Shown here in pieces: positions 43,319-50,254 of a stretch of DNA of 60,023 nt. Under the pieces are notes generated by a model. That model searched no databases. It saw only the letters and a list, made by a program, of their open reading frames with translations, and was not told where the DNA came from. The stretch comes from Paludibacteraceae bacterium (lineage in GTDB: Bacteria; Bacteroidota; Bacteroidia; Bacteroidales; Paludibacteraceae), in assembly GCA_017546705.1 (NCBI GenBank), contig JAFYSB010000002.1:1-60023 (forward strand), given 5' to 3'. A program made the translations under genes and the position numbers. Each line of letters opens with the position of its first letter. The first letter of the stretch is position 1.

Positions 43319-44307
43319 TTCTTGCGCAATTTGAGTCGTTGAGATGTCTTGAGTGGCGTGCCGTAAGGTATGCCATTGAGCTCGTAAAGGCTCTGGAGAC
43401 GAATGCCATATTTCTGTGCAATCTTCCACGCATCATCACCTTGTTTGAAATAATAGTAGCGGTATTTGCGTGCAGCTTGTTTTTTCTTTTTGTAGATATA
43501 CACCATATCGCCTGGCTCAAGCTCGCGTGTATCCAACGCGTCGTTGTATTTGCGGAGGGTGCGCTCACGCATATTTAGGAAGTATGCAAGCGAAGCAAAT
43601 GTCTCGCCCTCTCCAGCAATGATATAACGCACGCCATTGCGGTAACCCGAAGCATGATCGTCGAATATCTCAAGATCCTCCATTGGGGGATATACATAGT
43701 CAGGCATGTTCTCTTGCGCGTGAGCAATCACATCATCTGCTGCTGTGGACTCTTGCCATGTGGTATCTTTATCGCTAACAAATCCGCCTTTCTTCAATCG
43801 CTCATCCATTGTGAGTTTATCCAATTCGTAGAGTTCGATGAGCTGGATAAGTTTCTCTGGATACTTAGGATCAGTAGCATAGCCACACGCTTTGAGACCA
43901 TGTGCCCAACCTTTGTAATCGCCTATAGGCAAAGCGAATAGACTTTCATAGCGTTTGCGCAGGAGGAATAGCGAGTGATCTTCATAAGAGTCTTCCACGC
44001 GTGCATAGCGACGGAAACATTCGTTAGCTTTATCATCATCTTTATTGATGGTGCGCCCCTGCCAATCCGATGTGCATTTGATACCGAAGTGGTTGTTGGC
44101 TTTCACTGCCAATTCCGAACGACCAGCTGCCGATTCCAAGATACCTTGTGCCATAGTGATAGCTGCTGGCACCTTGTGCTTGCGTTGTTGGGCAATAGCC
44201 AAATCGGTGTATTGCGCGATATAATCTAAATATGCTTGGTTTTTCGATTGAGCTTGCATCGCTAATGCTGCAAGCAAAAGGTAAGAGAGTAAAAGAAATT
44301 TCTTCAT
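43315..44307 (-). CDS. Secreted glucosaminidase with LysM repeats
   Basis: 330 residues. Signal peptide (ends ...ALAMQAQ). A family 73 glucosaminidase domain has the catalytic Glu58 in GILESAAGRSELA and NNHFGIKC; two LysM modules follow near residues 229-275 and 285-328 (YYYFKQGDDAWKIAQKYGI). It cleaves N-acetylglucosaminyl bonds of peptidoglycan. Its promoter overlaps that of the divergent lipoprotein gene. Confidence 0.93.
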   Translation of the reverse strand: MKKFLLLSYLLLAALAMQAQSKNQAYLDYIAQYTDLAIAQQRKHKVPAAITMAQGILESAAGRSELAVKANNHFGIKCTSDWQGRTINKDDDKANECFRRYARVEDSYEDHSLFLLRKRYESLFALPIGDYKGWAHGLKACGYATDPKYPEKLIQLIELYELDKLTMDERLKKGGFVSDKDTTWQESTAADDVIAHAQENMPDYVYPPMEDLEIFDDHASGYRNGVRYIIAGEGETFASLAYFLNMRERTLRKYNDALDTRELEPGDMVYIYKKKKQAARKYRYYYFKQGDDAWKIAQKYGIRLQSLYELNGIPYGTPLKTSQRLKLRKK

Positions 44308-44326
44308 AAATATGCCAATTTGGGTG

Positions 44327-44358
44327 CAAAATTACACTTTTTTTTTGATATGTGCAAA
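44327..44358 (-). promoter_or_regulatory. Family II promoter of the glucosaminidase gene
   Basis: Minus-strand TAATTTTG (44327-44334) and TTTG (44355-44358), 20-base spacer. It overlaps the plus-strand promoter 44344-44374 almost completely. Confidence 0.7.
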
Positions 44359-44374
44359 AAAAATCGTACCTTTG
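44344..44374 (+). promoter_or_regulatory. Promoter of the lipoprotein-mutS2 run
   Basis: Plus-strand TTTG (44344-44347), 19-base spacer, TACCTTTG (44367-44374), 27 bases before the lipoprotein ATG. Confidence 0.75.
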
Positions 44375-44401
44375 TCGCGAATTTAGTAAAATAATAAGAA
44401 T

Positions 44402-44887
44402 ATGAAAAAGATTTTGTTTTTGTTATGTATGACTTGTGTGTTGGTAGCTTGTGTAAGCAATCCAACATATATTGAGCAAGAAGGTGCAACACTAAAAACG
44501 ATTCAAGTGACAGTGAAAGCCAATGAATGGTCTTATACTCAGCAAGGTACTGCAGATCAATTCAATAACAATTATTTTTATGCAGTTGTAGATATGCCTG
44601 AGATTACCAAAGAGGTCTTCAATTATGGCGAAGTAAAAGCATATGCTGTGTTTGATCGTAATAGTCTTACCTATGCTCGCAAACACTTGTTGCCATATGT
44701 GCTGCATGTGGAGGAACCTACTAATACTGGTGAGTGGCTCTATTTTACTGAGACATACGACTTTACCTATGGTATTGGTTGGGCAGAATTTAACTTCCGT
44801 ACTAGTGATTTTGCATACGAAGATAATGTCAATATCAATCCTCCCGCTATGGACTTTGATATTGTGATCACCTATCCACAGGACTAA
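44402..44887 (+). CDS. Lipoprotein of unknown function
   Basis: 161 residues. The lipoprotein signal MKKILFLLCMTCVLVAC has its lipobox Cys at 17. The mature part is mostly beta with a DFDIVITYPQD end and no motif I recognise. It is probably anchored in the inner or outer membrane. It has its own promoter and stops 3 bases before the mutS2 start, so the two are probably co-transcribed. Confidence 0.85.
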   Translation: MKKILFLLCMTCVLVACVSNPTYIEQEGATLKTIQVTVKANEWSYTQQGTADQFNNNYFYAVVDMPEITKEVFNYGEVKAYAVFDRNSLTYARKHLLPYVLHVEEPTNTGEWLYFTETYDFTYGIGWAEFNFRTSDFAYEDNVNINPPAMDFDIVITYPQD

Positions 44888-44890
44888 TTC

Positions 44891-47293
44891 GTGCTTTATC
44901 CGCATAATATAGAGCAGAAAATCGACTTTCAAGTCATTCGTGATGGCTTGAAAGGGTGTTGTATGTCTTCTTTGGGCAAGGAGCGTGTAGATGCCATGCA
45001 ATGGCTGACACATTATCCTACGGTGCGCGACCTACTGGCACGCGTGCGCGAGATGATGGCTGTGTTGACCGACCCAGCATTGGCATTTCCTCATGGTGAG
45101 ATATATGATTTGCGTGAGGCATTGTCGCGTATTCGTATCGAAGGCCTCTTTATGGACGAGGCCGAGCTCTTCTCTTTGCGCAAGATGCTCGACTATGCAG
45201 GGCAATTGGAGCGATTCTTTGCTACGTTGGATAAGGCAAAATATCCGCTGCTGAGTCAGGAGTCGGGAGACGGGTGGCTCAATTCTTTGGAGTCGCGAGT
45301 CGAGAGTCGCGAGTCTAATATTGGTTTCCTCATCGCATCGATTGATGCGATACTTGACCGTTATGGCAAGATGCGTGACAATGCATCGCCAGAACTAGCT
45401 CGTATCCGCAAAGAGATTTCCGCTTCGCAGGGCTCTGTTAGCCGTGCGCTGAACGCTATTCTTCGTCAGGCGCAAGCGGAGGGAATATTGGATAAGGATG
45501 CTGCACCTACTATGCGTGAGGGTAGGTTAGTGCTTCCTGTGCCACCTGCCTACAAACGTAAGATTGGCGGTATCGTGCATGATGAGTCGGCTACGGGTAA
45601 GACAGTGTTTATCGAACCTCAACAAGTGGTAGAGGCGAATAACCGTATCCGCGAACTAGAAGGCGAAGAACGTCGTGAACGTATGCGTATCTTGATGGCT
45701 ATCACGGCAGAGATACGTCCGCAGGTGCCGCAGATATTGGAGACAGAGACTTATCTGGGTGAGGTGGATTTTCTGCGTGCTAAAGCCCTCTTTGCGATTG
45801 ATATGCACGCCATAGTGCCAGAGATTAGCAAGAAGCCAATGATTGATTGGCGCGAGGCATATCACCCTGTGCTATTGCTCAATTTCCGTCGTCAAGGTAA
45901 GACCGTTGTCCCCTTGACTATCCGCCTCACGGATAACCGAATACTGGTTATTAGTGGTCCTAACGCGGGTGGTAAATCCGTGTGTTTGAAGACTGTAGCG
46001 ATGTTGCAATACATGCTGCAATGCGGTTTGCCAGTGCCGATGAGCGAAGCCAGCCAAATGGGCTTTTTCAAACAACTCTTGATTGATATAGGCGATGAGC
46101 AATCGATAGAGGATGACCTCTCTACTTACTCGTCTCACCTGCGCAATATGAAGCATTTCGTGCGTTATGCCGATGCACAAACACTCTTGTTGATTGACGA
46201 GTTTGGTACAGGTACCGAACCTATGATAGGTGGCGCGATAGCAGAAGCAGTGCTTTCGCAACTCAACGAGCAACATGCTTTTGGTGTTATCACTACCCAC
46301 TATGGCAATCTCAAACACTTGGCTGAGCGTACCGAAGGTATTATCAATGGCGCGATGCTCTATGACCGCGGTCAGCTTAAACCTCTGTTCCAATTGTCTA
46401 TAGGTCAAGCAGGTAGTAGTTTTGCGGTGGAGATTGCTCGCCAGATCGGTTTGCCTGAGACGATTATCCAACGCGCAACTGAAATTGTGGGCGAGGAGCA
46501 TATCGACTACGACAAACATTTGCAAGACATAGCTCGCGATAAACGCTATTGGGAGAATAAACGCCAGAATATCCGCCAAAAGGAGAAACATTTGGAGGAG
46601 AAGATCGCCCACTACGAGGAGCAGATGGCGGGTATCAAAGCCAAGAAACGTGCTATCCTTGAGGAGGCAAACGCCGAGGCGGCCGACCTCTTGCGCAAGA
46701 GCAATGCTACCATTGAGCGCACTATCCGCGAGATCAAGGAAGCAAAGGCTGAAAAGAAAGCCACCCAAGCTGCACGACAGAAAGTGGAGACATTGAAGAC
46801 GAAGGTCACTGCTAGTAGTCTGACAGCGAAGCGTTCTGCCAGCAAGGCGAGCCAACAGCAAAGCGAGCCAACAGCAAAGCGGTCTAATAACAAGGTTCTT
46901 CGCGATTTGAGCGAGTTGAAGGTATTGACAAAGAATCCTGCTAAGTTGATTCAGGAACAAGGAACCAAGAGTCAGGAGCAAAGACGAGTTAGTAATGTGG
47001 CGGATGAACTACGCCGCCGCAAATTGTCGTTTAGTCGCGAGTTGGATATCCGTGGACTCCGTGTGGACGAAGCATTAGAAGCCGTAATGGCATATGTGGA
47101 TGATGCATTGATGGTGAATGCCGAGCAAGTGTCTATCTTACATGGCACAGGCACTGGCGCGCTGAAGCAAGTGGTGCGTGACTATTTAGCAGAACGTCAG
47201 AAGAGTATGCGTCGTCTGAAATCAGGCGATATCTCCTTCCACGACGGCGATCCCGACCGTGGAGGTGCTGGAATTACAATAATCGAATTATAA
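44891..47293 (+). CDS. mutS2: Endonuclease MutS2 with three translated repeat arrays
   Basis: 800 residues with a GTG start; this gives the usual LYPHNIEQKIDFQVIRDGL N-terminus, and the first ATG is 24 codons later. MutS-type core, Walker A SGPNAGGKS (near 356), LLIDEFGTGTEP, a long coiled coil (about 540-640) and a C-terminal Smr nuclease domain (LDIRGLRVDEAL, HGTGTGALK, from ~716). MutS2 acts on branched DNA or on collided ribosomes, depending on species. Residues ~121-143, ~645-666 and ~687-699 are encoded by tandem arrays that lie in the N-terminal domain and in the linker before Smr. Confidence 0.95.
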   Translation: MLYPHNIEQKIDFQVIRDGLKGCCMSSLGKERVDAMQWLTHYPTVRDLLARVREMMAVLTDPALAFPHGEIYDLREALSRIRIEGLFMDEAELFSLRKMLDYAGQLERFFATLDKAKYPLLSQESGDGWLNSLESRVESRESNIGFLIASIDAILDRYGKMRDNASPELARIRKEISASQGSVSRALNAILRQAQAEGILDKDAAPTMREGRLVLPVPPAYKRKIGGIVHDESATGKTVFIEPQQVVEANNRIRELEGEERRERMRILMAITAEIRPQVPQILETETYLGEVDFLRAKALFAIDMHAIVPEISKKPMIDWREAYHPVLLLNFRRQGKTVVPLTIRLTDNRILVISGPNAGGKSVCLKTVAMLQYMLQCGLPVPMSEASQMGFFKQLLIDIGDEQSIEDDLSTYSSHLRNMKHFVRYADAQTLLLIDEFGTGTEPMIGGAIAEAVLSQLNEQHAFGVITTHYGNLKHLAERTEGIINGAMLYDRGQLKPLFQLSIGQAGSSFAVEIARQIGLPETIIQRATEIVGEEHIDYDKHLQDIARDKRYWENKRQNIRQKEKHLEEKIAHYEEQMAGIKAKKRAILEEANAEAADLLRKSNATIERTIREIKEAKAEKKATQAARQKVETLKTKVTASSLTAKRSASKASQQQSEPTAKRSNNKVLRDLSELKVLTKNPAKLIQEQGTKSQEQRRVSNVADELRRRKLSFSRELDIRGLRVDEALEAVMAYVDDALMVNAEQVSILHGTGTGALKQVVRDYLAERQKSMRRLKSGDISFHDGDPDRGGAGITIIEL
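45253..45317. repeat. Two heptamer arrays (GAGTCGC) in the mutS2 N-terminal part
   Basis: GAGTCAG, GAGTCGG, GAGACGG (45253-45273), then after 16 bases GAGTCGC, GAGTCGA, GAGTCGC, GAGTCTA (45290-45317). Translated in frame as LLSQESGDG and LESRVESRESN. Confidence 0.9.
46824..46887. repeat. Four 16-base units in mutS2
   Basis: Units CAGCGAAGCGTTCTGC, CAGCAAGGCGAGCCAA, CAGCAAAGCGAGCCAA, CAGCAAAGCGGTCTAA, exactly 16 bases each. Because 16 is not a multiple of three, each copy is read in a different frame; the peptide TAKRS therefore recurs only after three units. All frames are open. Confidence 0.95.
46951..46985. repeat. Heptamer array (CAAGGAA) before the Smr domain of mutS2
   Basis: TCAGGAA, CAAGGAA, CCAAGAG, TCAGGAG, CAAAGAC at exact spacing; the reverse complement of the TTCCTTG unit of wbqC and the phosphoesterase. 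Peptide IQEQGTKSQEQRR. Confidence 0.9.
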
Positions 47294-47306
47294 AATCAAA
47301 TATGAT

Positions 47307-48023
47307 ATGAAAAAATGCGTTTTAATATTTGCTCTTGCATCCTTGCTCCTAGCTCCAGCGGCATTGGCACAAGTGCAGCCTGGGGATGCGACATACAGCG
47401 TGTCGCTGCATGCGGGCTATGGGCATAACCTAACTTATGGCTCGATGGCGAACTTTGATATTGATGCGTATTTGCCTATCAATCAGCATTTTGATATGCA
47501 AGCGAATATCCGTACCAGTACGGCGAATGTACATACATTGGGCGTGCAATTGCGACCTAAGTTTGCGTTGCCTGTGGGCGAGTTGTATGTGGAAGATCGA
47601 CTGATGATGCGCTTCGCTCAACGAGATAACTACCACGACTTTGTACATGCCATCTCTTTGGGCTATATGATGCAATATGTGAATGTGCAAGTGGGTATGT
47701 CCAATCGTATCATTACTCCTCTGCCCTATACGAATCACAGCGAAGATGCGATGATATTAGAGCCCTTTGATGCCGTATATCGCGTGGAGGCCTTTGTGCG
47801 TCCGCAAAGCGAATCATGGAATATCAGTTTGTGTGTGTCGAATATGGACAACTACCAGATTGAACGTATGTGGCAACCGATGTTTTATCTAGGCGGTTGG
47901 TACGATGTGAATGAGCATTGGCGCGTACGTCTATCGGGTAAAATGAAACTGGCAGGTATGTTCCACCTCAATGCACACTACTATGGTGCCGAACTGCGTG
48001 CGGGAGCGGAATACCGATTTTAG
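47307..48023 (+). CDS. Outer-membrane beta-barrel protein, function unknown
   Basis: 238 residues. Signal peptide MKKCVLIFALASLLLAPAALA, then alternating amphipathic strands with aromatic girdles (YSVSLHAGYGHNL, YVEDRLMMRFAQRD) and a C-terminal strand ending in Phe (ELRAGAEYRF), as expected for a small barrel. No family assigned. It lies 13 bases after mutS2. The TAG stop is part of a TTTAGTGTTTAG repeat. Confidence 0.75.
   Translation: MKKCVLIFALASLLLAPAALAQVQPGDATYSVSLHAGYGHNLTYGSMANFDIDAYLPINQHFDMQANIRTSTANVHTLGVQLRPKFALPVGELYVEDRLMMRFAQRDNYHDFVHAISLGYMMQYVNVQVGMSNRIITPLPYTNHSEDAMILEPFDAVYRVEAFVRPQSESWNISLCVSNMDNYQIERMWQPMFYLGGWYDVNEHWRVRLSGKMKLAGMFHLNAHYYGAELRAGAEYRF
47331..47358. repeat. 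Degenerate heptamer array in the barrel-protein signal peptide
   Basis: GCTCTTG, CATCCTT, GCTCCTA, GCTCCAG at 7-base spacing encode ALASLLLAP. The units resemble the GTTCCTTG family but are more diverged. Confidence 0.5.
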
Positions 48024-48064
48024 TGTTTAGTGAATGCGCCTGTGGCGCTACTGTTTAGTGTTTA
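48021..48064. repeat. CTAAACA/mini-hairpin element after the barrel gene
   Basis: TAGTGTTTAGTGAAT, then inverted repeat GCGCC-TGT-GGCGC, then TACTGTTTAGTGTTTA. In the reverse complement this is CACTAAACAGTA-GCGCC-ACA-GGCGC-ATTCACTAAACACTA, the same design as 2639-2720 and 49418-49475 with another core. Confidence 0.85.
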
Positions 48065-48080
48065 AAACATATACGAAATT

Positions 48081-48986
48081 ATGAAAAAGAATATACAAAT
48101 TGGTCTTGGTTCCTTGTTCCTTGTTCTTGGTTCCATCTTTACCGCGTGCGGACCAGATGCGAGATTGGATATGGTGGGTATGTTTGCGGGGTCATCTCCT
48201 ACAATAGACAAACGTTTTGAGCAGTCGATGGAGTATAACAAGCAAGCAGGATATGCCACGATTCAAGCCCCATCGGAGAACTACCATGTGTATGTATGTA
48301 CCGATACCCATATCCACCAGACCCGCAAGCGTTGGGAGCACTTTATCAATGCCTATCGTGGAGACAAACTGTGTCCTCTAACAGTGCATTTGGGCGATAT
48401 TATCGATGCTACAACCGATTTTGGATATATTGAGGAGGCATTGGAGCAACATCCTCTGACTGCTATACTACCTACCAAACCTGATACGCTGATGGCTGTA
48501 TGTGGCAACCACGACATCTATTTCAAGCAATGGGGACAGTTTGTTAAGACTTTCAAGACGAGTAGCTATTATTTTATAGTGGAGACCCCTTCTGGTGCGA
48601 AGGACTTATTCGTAGTTTACGATTCCGCCGATGGCACCATAGGCAGCAAGCAATTGCAATGGCTCCGTGAGACATTGGTTTGGGCTGAGTCGCAAACCTT
48701 TCGTCATATCATAGCATGCACCCATACGCACTTTTTCAAACGTGATGGATCGCAAGGTCATACTTCCAACTATACTTTGGAAGAGACGTATGCGCTATTA
48801 AACCTCCTGACTGAGCATGGTGTTGAGATGCTATGGTCTGGACATGACCATAGTCGTGAAATCACACAGGTAAAAGACATGACTTGCATTATTGTAGATT
48901 CGATGACCGAAGAGGACGATGAACCGTATTATATGGTGGTTAGCATGGGAGGTAAGGTGGAGTATGAGTTTGTGGCAGTGCCATGA
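48081..48986 (+). CDS. Metallophosphoesterase lipoprotein
   Basis: 301 residues. Lipoprotein signal with core LGSLFLVLGSIFTAC. A calcineurin-like phosphoesterase domain has the metal ligands DTHIH, LGDIID, GNHDIY, CTHTHFF and SGHDHS. The substrate is unknown; envelope location is inferred from the lipobox. The signal-peptide core is encoded by a heptamer array (48100-48134). It lies 7 bases before folK. Confidence 0.9.
   Translation: MKKNIQIGLGSLFLVLGSIFTACGPDARLDMVGMFAGSSPTIDKRFEQSMEYNKQAGYATIQAPSENYHVYVCTDTHIHQTRKRWEHFINAYRGDKLCPLTVHLGDIIDATTDFGYIEEALEQHPLTAILPTKPDTLMAVCGNHDIYFKQWGQFVKTFKTSSYYFIVETPSGAKDLFVVYDSADGTIGSKQLQWLRETLVWAESQTFRHIIACTHTHFFKRDGSQGHTSNYTLEETYALLNLLTEHGVEMLWSGHDHSREITQVKDMTCIIVDSMTEEDDEPYYMVVSMGGKVEYEFVAVP
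48100..48134. repeat. Heptamer array (TTGTTCC) encoding a lipoprotein signal core
   Basis: TTGGTCT, TGGTTCC, TTGTTCC, TTGTTCT, TGGTTCC at exact spacing. It produces the seven-residue period LVLGSLF/LVLGSIF in the h-region. Confidence 0.9.
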
Positions 48987-48993
48987 TAAGACG

Positions 48994-49425
48994 ATGATTA
49001 TATATTTGGGCATAGGGACTAACTTGGGCAATCGCGAGGAGAATCTCCGCAAAGCCGTCGAACTGCTGCACGAACGAGTGGGGGAGTGTATCGCTTGTTC
49101 GTCTGTGTACAGGAGTGCTCCACAAGGATTTGTGTCGGAGAATGAGTTTGCGAATATCGTTGCGGTGTGTCAAACCATTCATTCGCCAGAGGAGGTGCTG
49201 CTCCTGACTCAGCAGATTGAGCGTGAGATGGGACGGACAGAGAAATCAGTCAATGGCGTATATCACGATCGGGTGATAGATATTGACCTACTGCAGGCGA
49301 GAGGAGATGAGGCGATTAGGCGATCAGACGAGAGGCTTATGTTGCCACATCCACGAATGCAGGAGCGAGATTTTGTGATGATACCCTTGCGTGAGGTGGA
49401 AGCTATTCTCATCAACGTTCACTAA
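48994..49425 (+). CDS. folK: 2-amino-4-hydroxy-6-hydroxymethyldihydropteridine pyrophosphokinase
   Basis: 143 residues from the ATG at 48994 (MIIYLGIGTNLGNREENL); an upstream frame overlapping the phosphoesterase is rejected. The family signature VIDIDLL and LPHPRMQERDFVMIPL are present. It transfers pyrophosphate from ATP to the pterin in folate synthesis. The loop between the two signatures (about 102-112) is encoded by an octamer array. The stop codon (CACTAA) is the first unit of the following repeat. Confidence 0.93.
   Translation: MIIYLGIGTNLGNREENLRKAVELLHERVGECIACSSVYRSAPQGFVSENEFANIVAVCQTIHSPEEVLLLTQQIEREMGRTEKSVNGVYHDRVIDIDLLQARGDEAIRRSDERLMLPHPRMQERDFVMIPLREVEAILINVH
49298..49329. 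repeat. Octamer array (GATNAGGC) in folK
   Basis: CGAGAGGA, GATGAGGC, GATTAGGC, GATCAGAC at exact 8-base spacing, translated as RGDEAIRRSDE. It is the reverse complement of the GCCTCATC unit in nadE and the pseudouridine synthase. Confidence 0.85.
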
Positions 49426-49475
49426 ACACTAAACAGTAGCGAAGCGTTCACTAAACACTAATCACTAAACACTCA
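49418..49475. repeat. CTAAACA/mini-hairpin element between folK and the synthase gene
   Basis: CACTAAACACTAAACAGTA, core GCG-AA-GCG, then TTCACTAAACACTAATCACTAAACACT. Third copy of the design at 2639-2720 and 48021-48064. Confidence 0.85.
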
Positions 49476-49476
49476 A

Positions 49477-50172
49477 ATGCAAGTATTATACGAAGATAAT
49501 CATATAATTGCTGTTAGCAAGACCTGTCACGAGATTGTGCAGGGCGATAAGACGGGAGATACACCGCTCTCTGAGATAGTGAAGGCGTATATCAAGGAGA
49601 AATACCAGAAACCTGGTGAGGTGTTCCTAGGGGTTACCCACCGCCTTGATCGTCCCACTACGGGCGTGGTGCTCTTTGCGCGGACTAGCAAAGCATTAAC
49701 GCGCTTAAACGCTATGTTTCAATCGCATGAGCTGATACGCAAAACGTATTGGGCGATAGTGCAGACCGCGCCTAATAGCCTCATTGCCTCATCGCCTCAT
49801 CGCCTTGAACATTACCTTTGGCGCAATGAGAAGCAAAACAAATCCTTTGTAGTTAAAGCGGGTACTAAGGATGCGAAACGTGCCGTGCTAAGTTATAAAG
49901 CGATTGCGCAAAGCGATCGATATACATTGCTGGAAATCAATCTAGAGACAGGGCGTCATCATCAGATTCGTTGTCAATTGGCGGCGCTAGGATTACCAAT
50001 CAAAGGCGACTTGAAATACGGAGCTAAGCGCAGTAATCCTGATGGTGGTATCTCATTACACGCTCGCAAGATAGAGTTTGTCCATCCTGTGAGCAAACAG
50101 CCTATTTCTATCACAGCTCCCGTACCCGATGACACGCTATGGCAGGCTCTTGAGCAACAGATAAATGTATAG
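49477..50172 (+). CDS. RluA-family pseudouridine synthase
   Basis: 231 residues. The catalytic motif THRLDRPTTGVVLFARTS contains the essential Asp58; LETGRHHQIRCQLAALGLPIKGD is the second family box. No S4 domain is present, as in TruC/RluA-type short members. The RNA target is not predictable. An octamer array is translated at about residues 100-110 (LIASSPHRL). A hairpin follows at 50202-50235. Confidence 0.92.
   Translation: MQVLYEDNHIIAVSKTCHEIVQGDKTGDTPLSEIVKAYIKEKYQKPGEVFLGVTHRLDRPTTGVVLFARTSKALTRLNAMFQSHELIRKTYWAIVQTAPNSLIASSPHRLEHYLWRNEKQNKSFVVKAGTKDAKRAVLSYKAIAQSDRYTLLEINLETGRHHQIRCQLAALGLPIKGDLKYGAKRSNPDGGISLHARKIEFVHPVSKQPISITAPVPDDTLWQALEQQINV
49775..49806. repeat. Four octamers ATCGCCTC in the pseudouridine synthase gene
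   Basis: ATAGCCTC, ATTGCCTC, ATCGCCTC, ATCGCCTT at exact 8-base spacing. Confidence 0.9.
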
Positions 50173-50201
50173 TTTCTAATCTACAATTTAGTGTTTAGAG
50201 A

Positions 50202-50235
50202 AACAATGCACAAGCTTTTGGGCTTGTGCATTGTT
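50202..50235. terminator. Bidirectional hairpin between convergent genes
   Basis: AACAATGCACAAGC (50202-50215) and GCTTGTGCATTGTT (50222-50235) pair perfectly over 14 bases around a 6-base loop. T-tracts are weak, but the position between two convergent genes favours termination. Confidence 0.7.
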
Positions 50236-50254
50236 GTTGTATGTTACGGGCAGA

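Noticed and set aside
44891-44962. ATG at about 44961 as mutS2 start
   Set aside because: It would remove the conserved YPHNIEQKI N-terminus; the GTG at 44891 sits 3 bases after the lipoprotein stop and fits the family.
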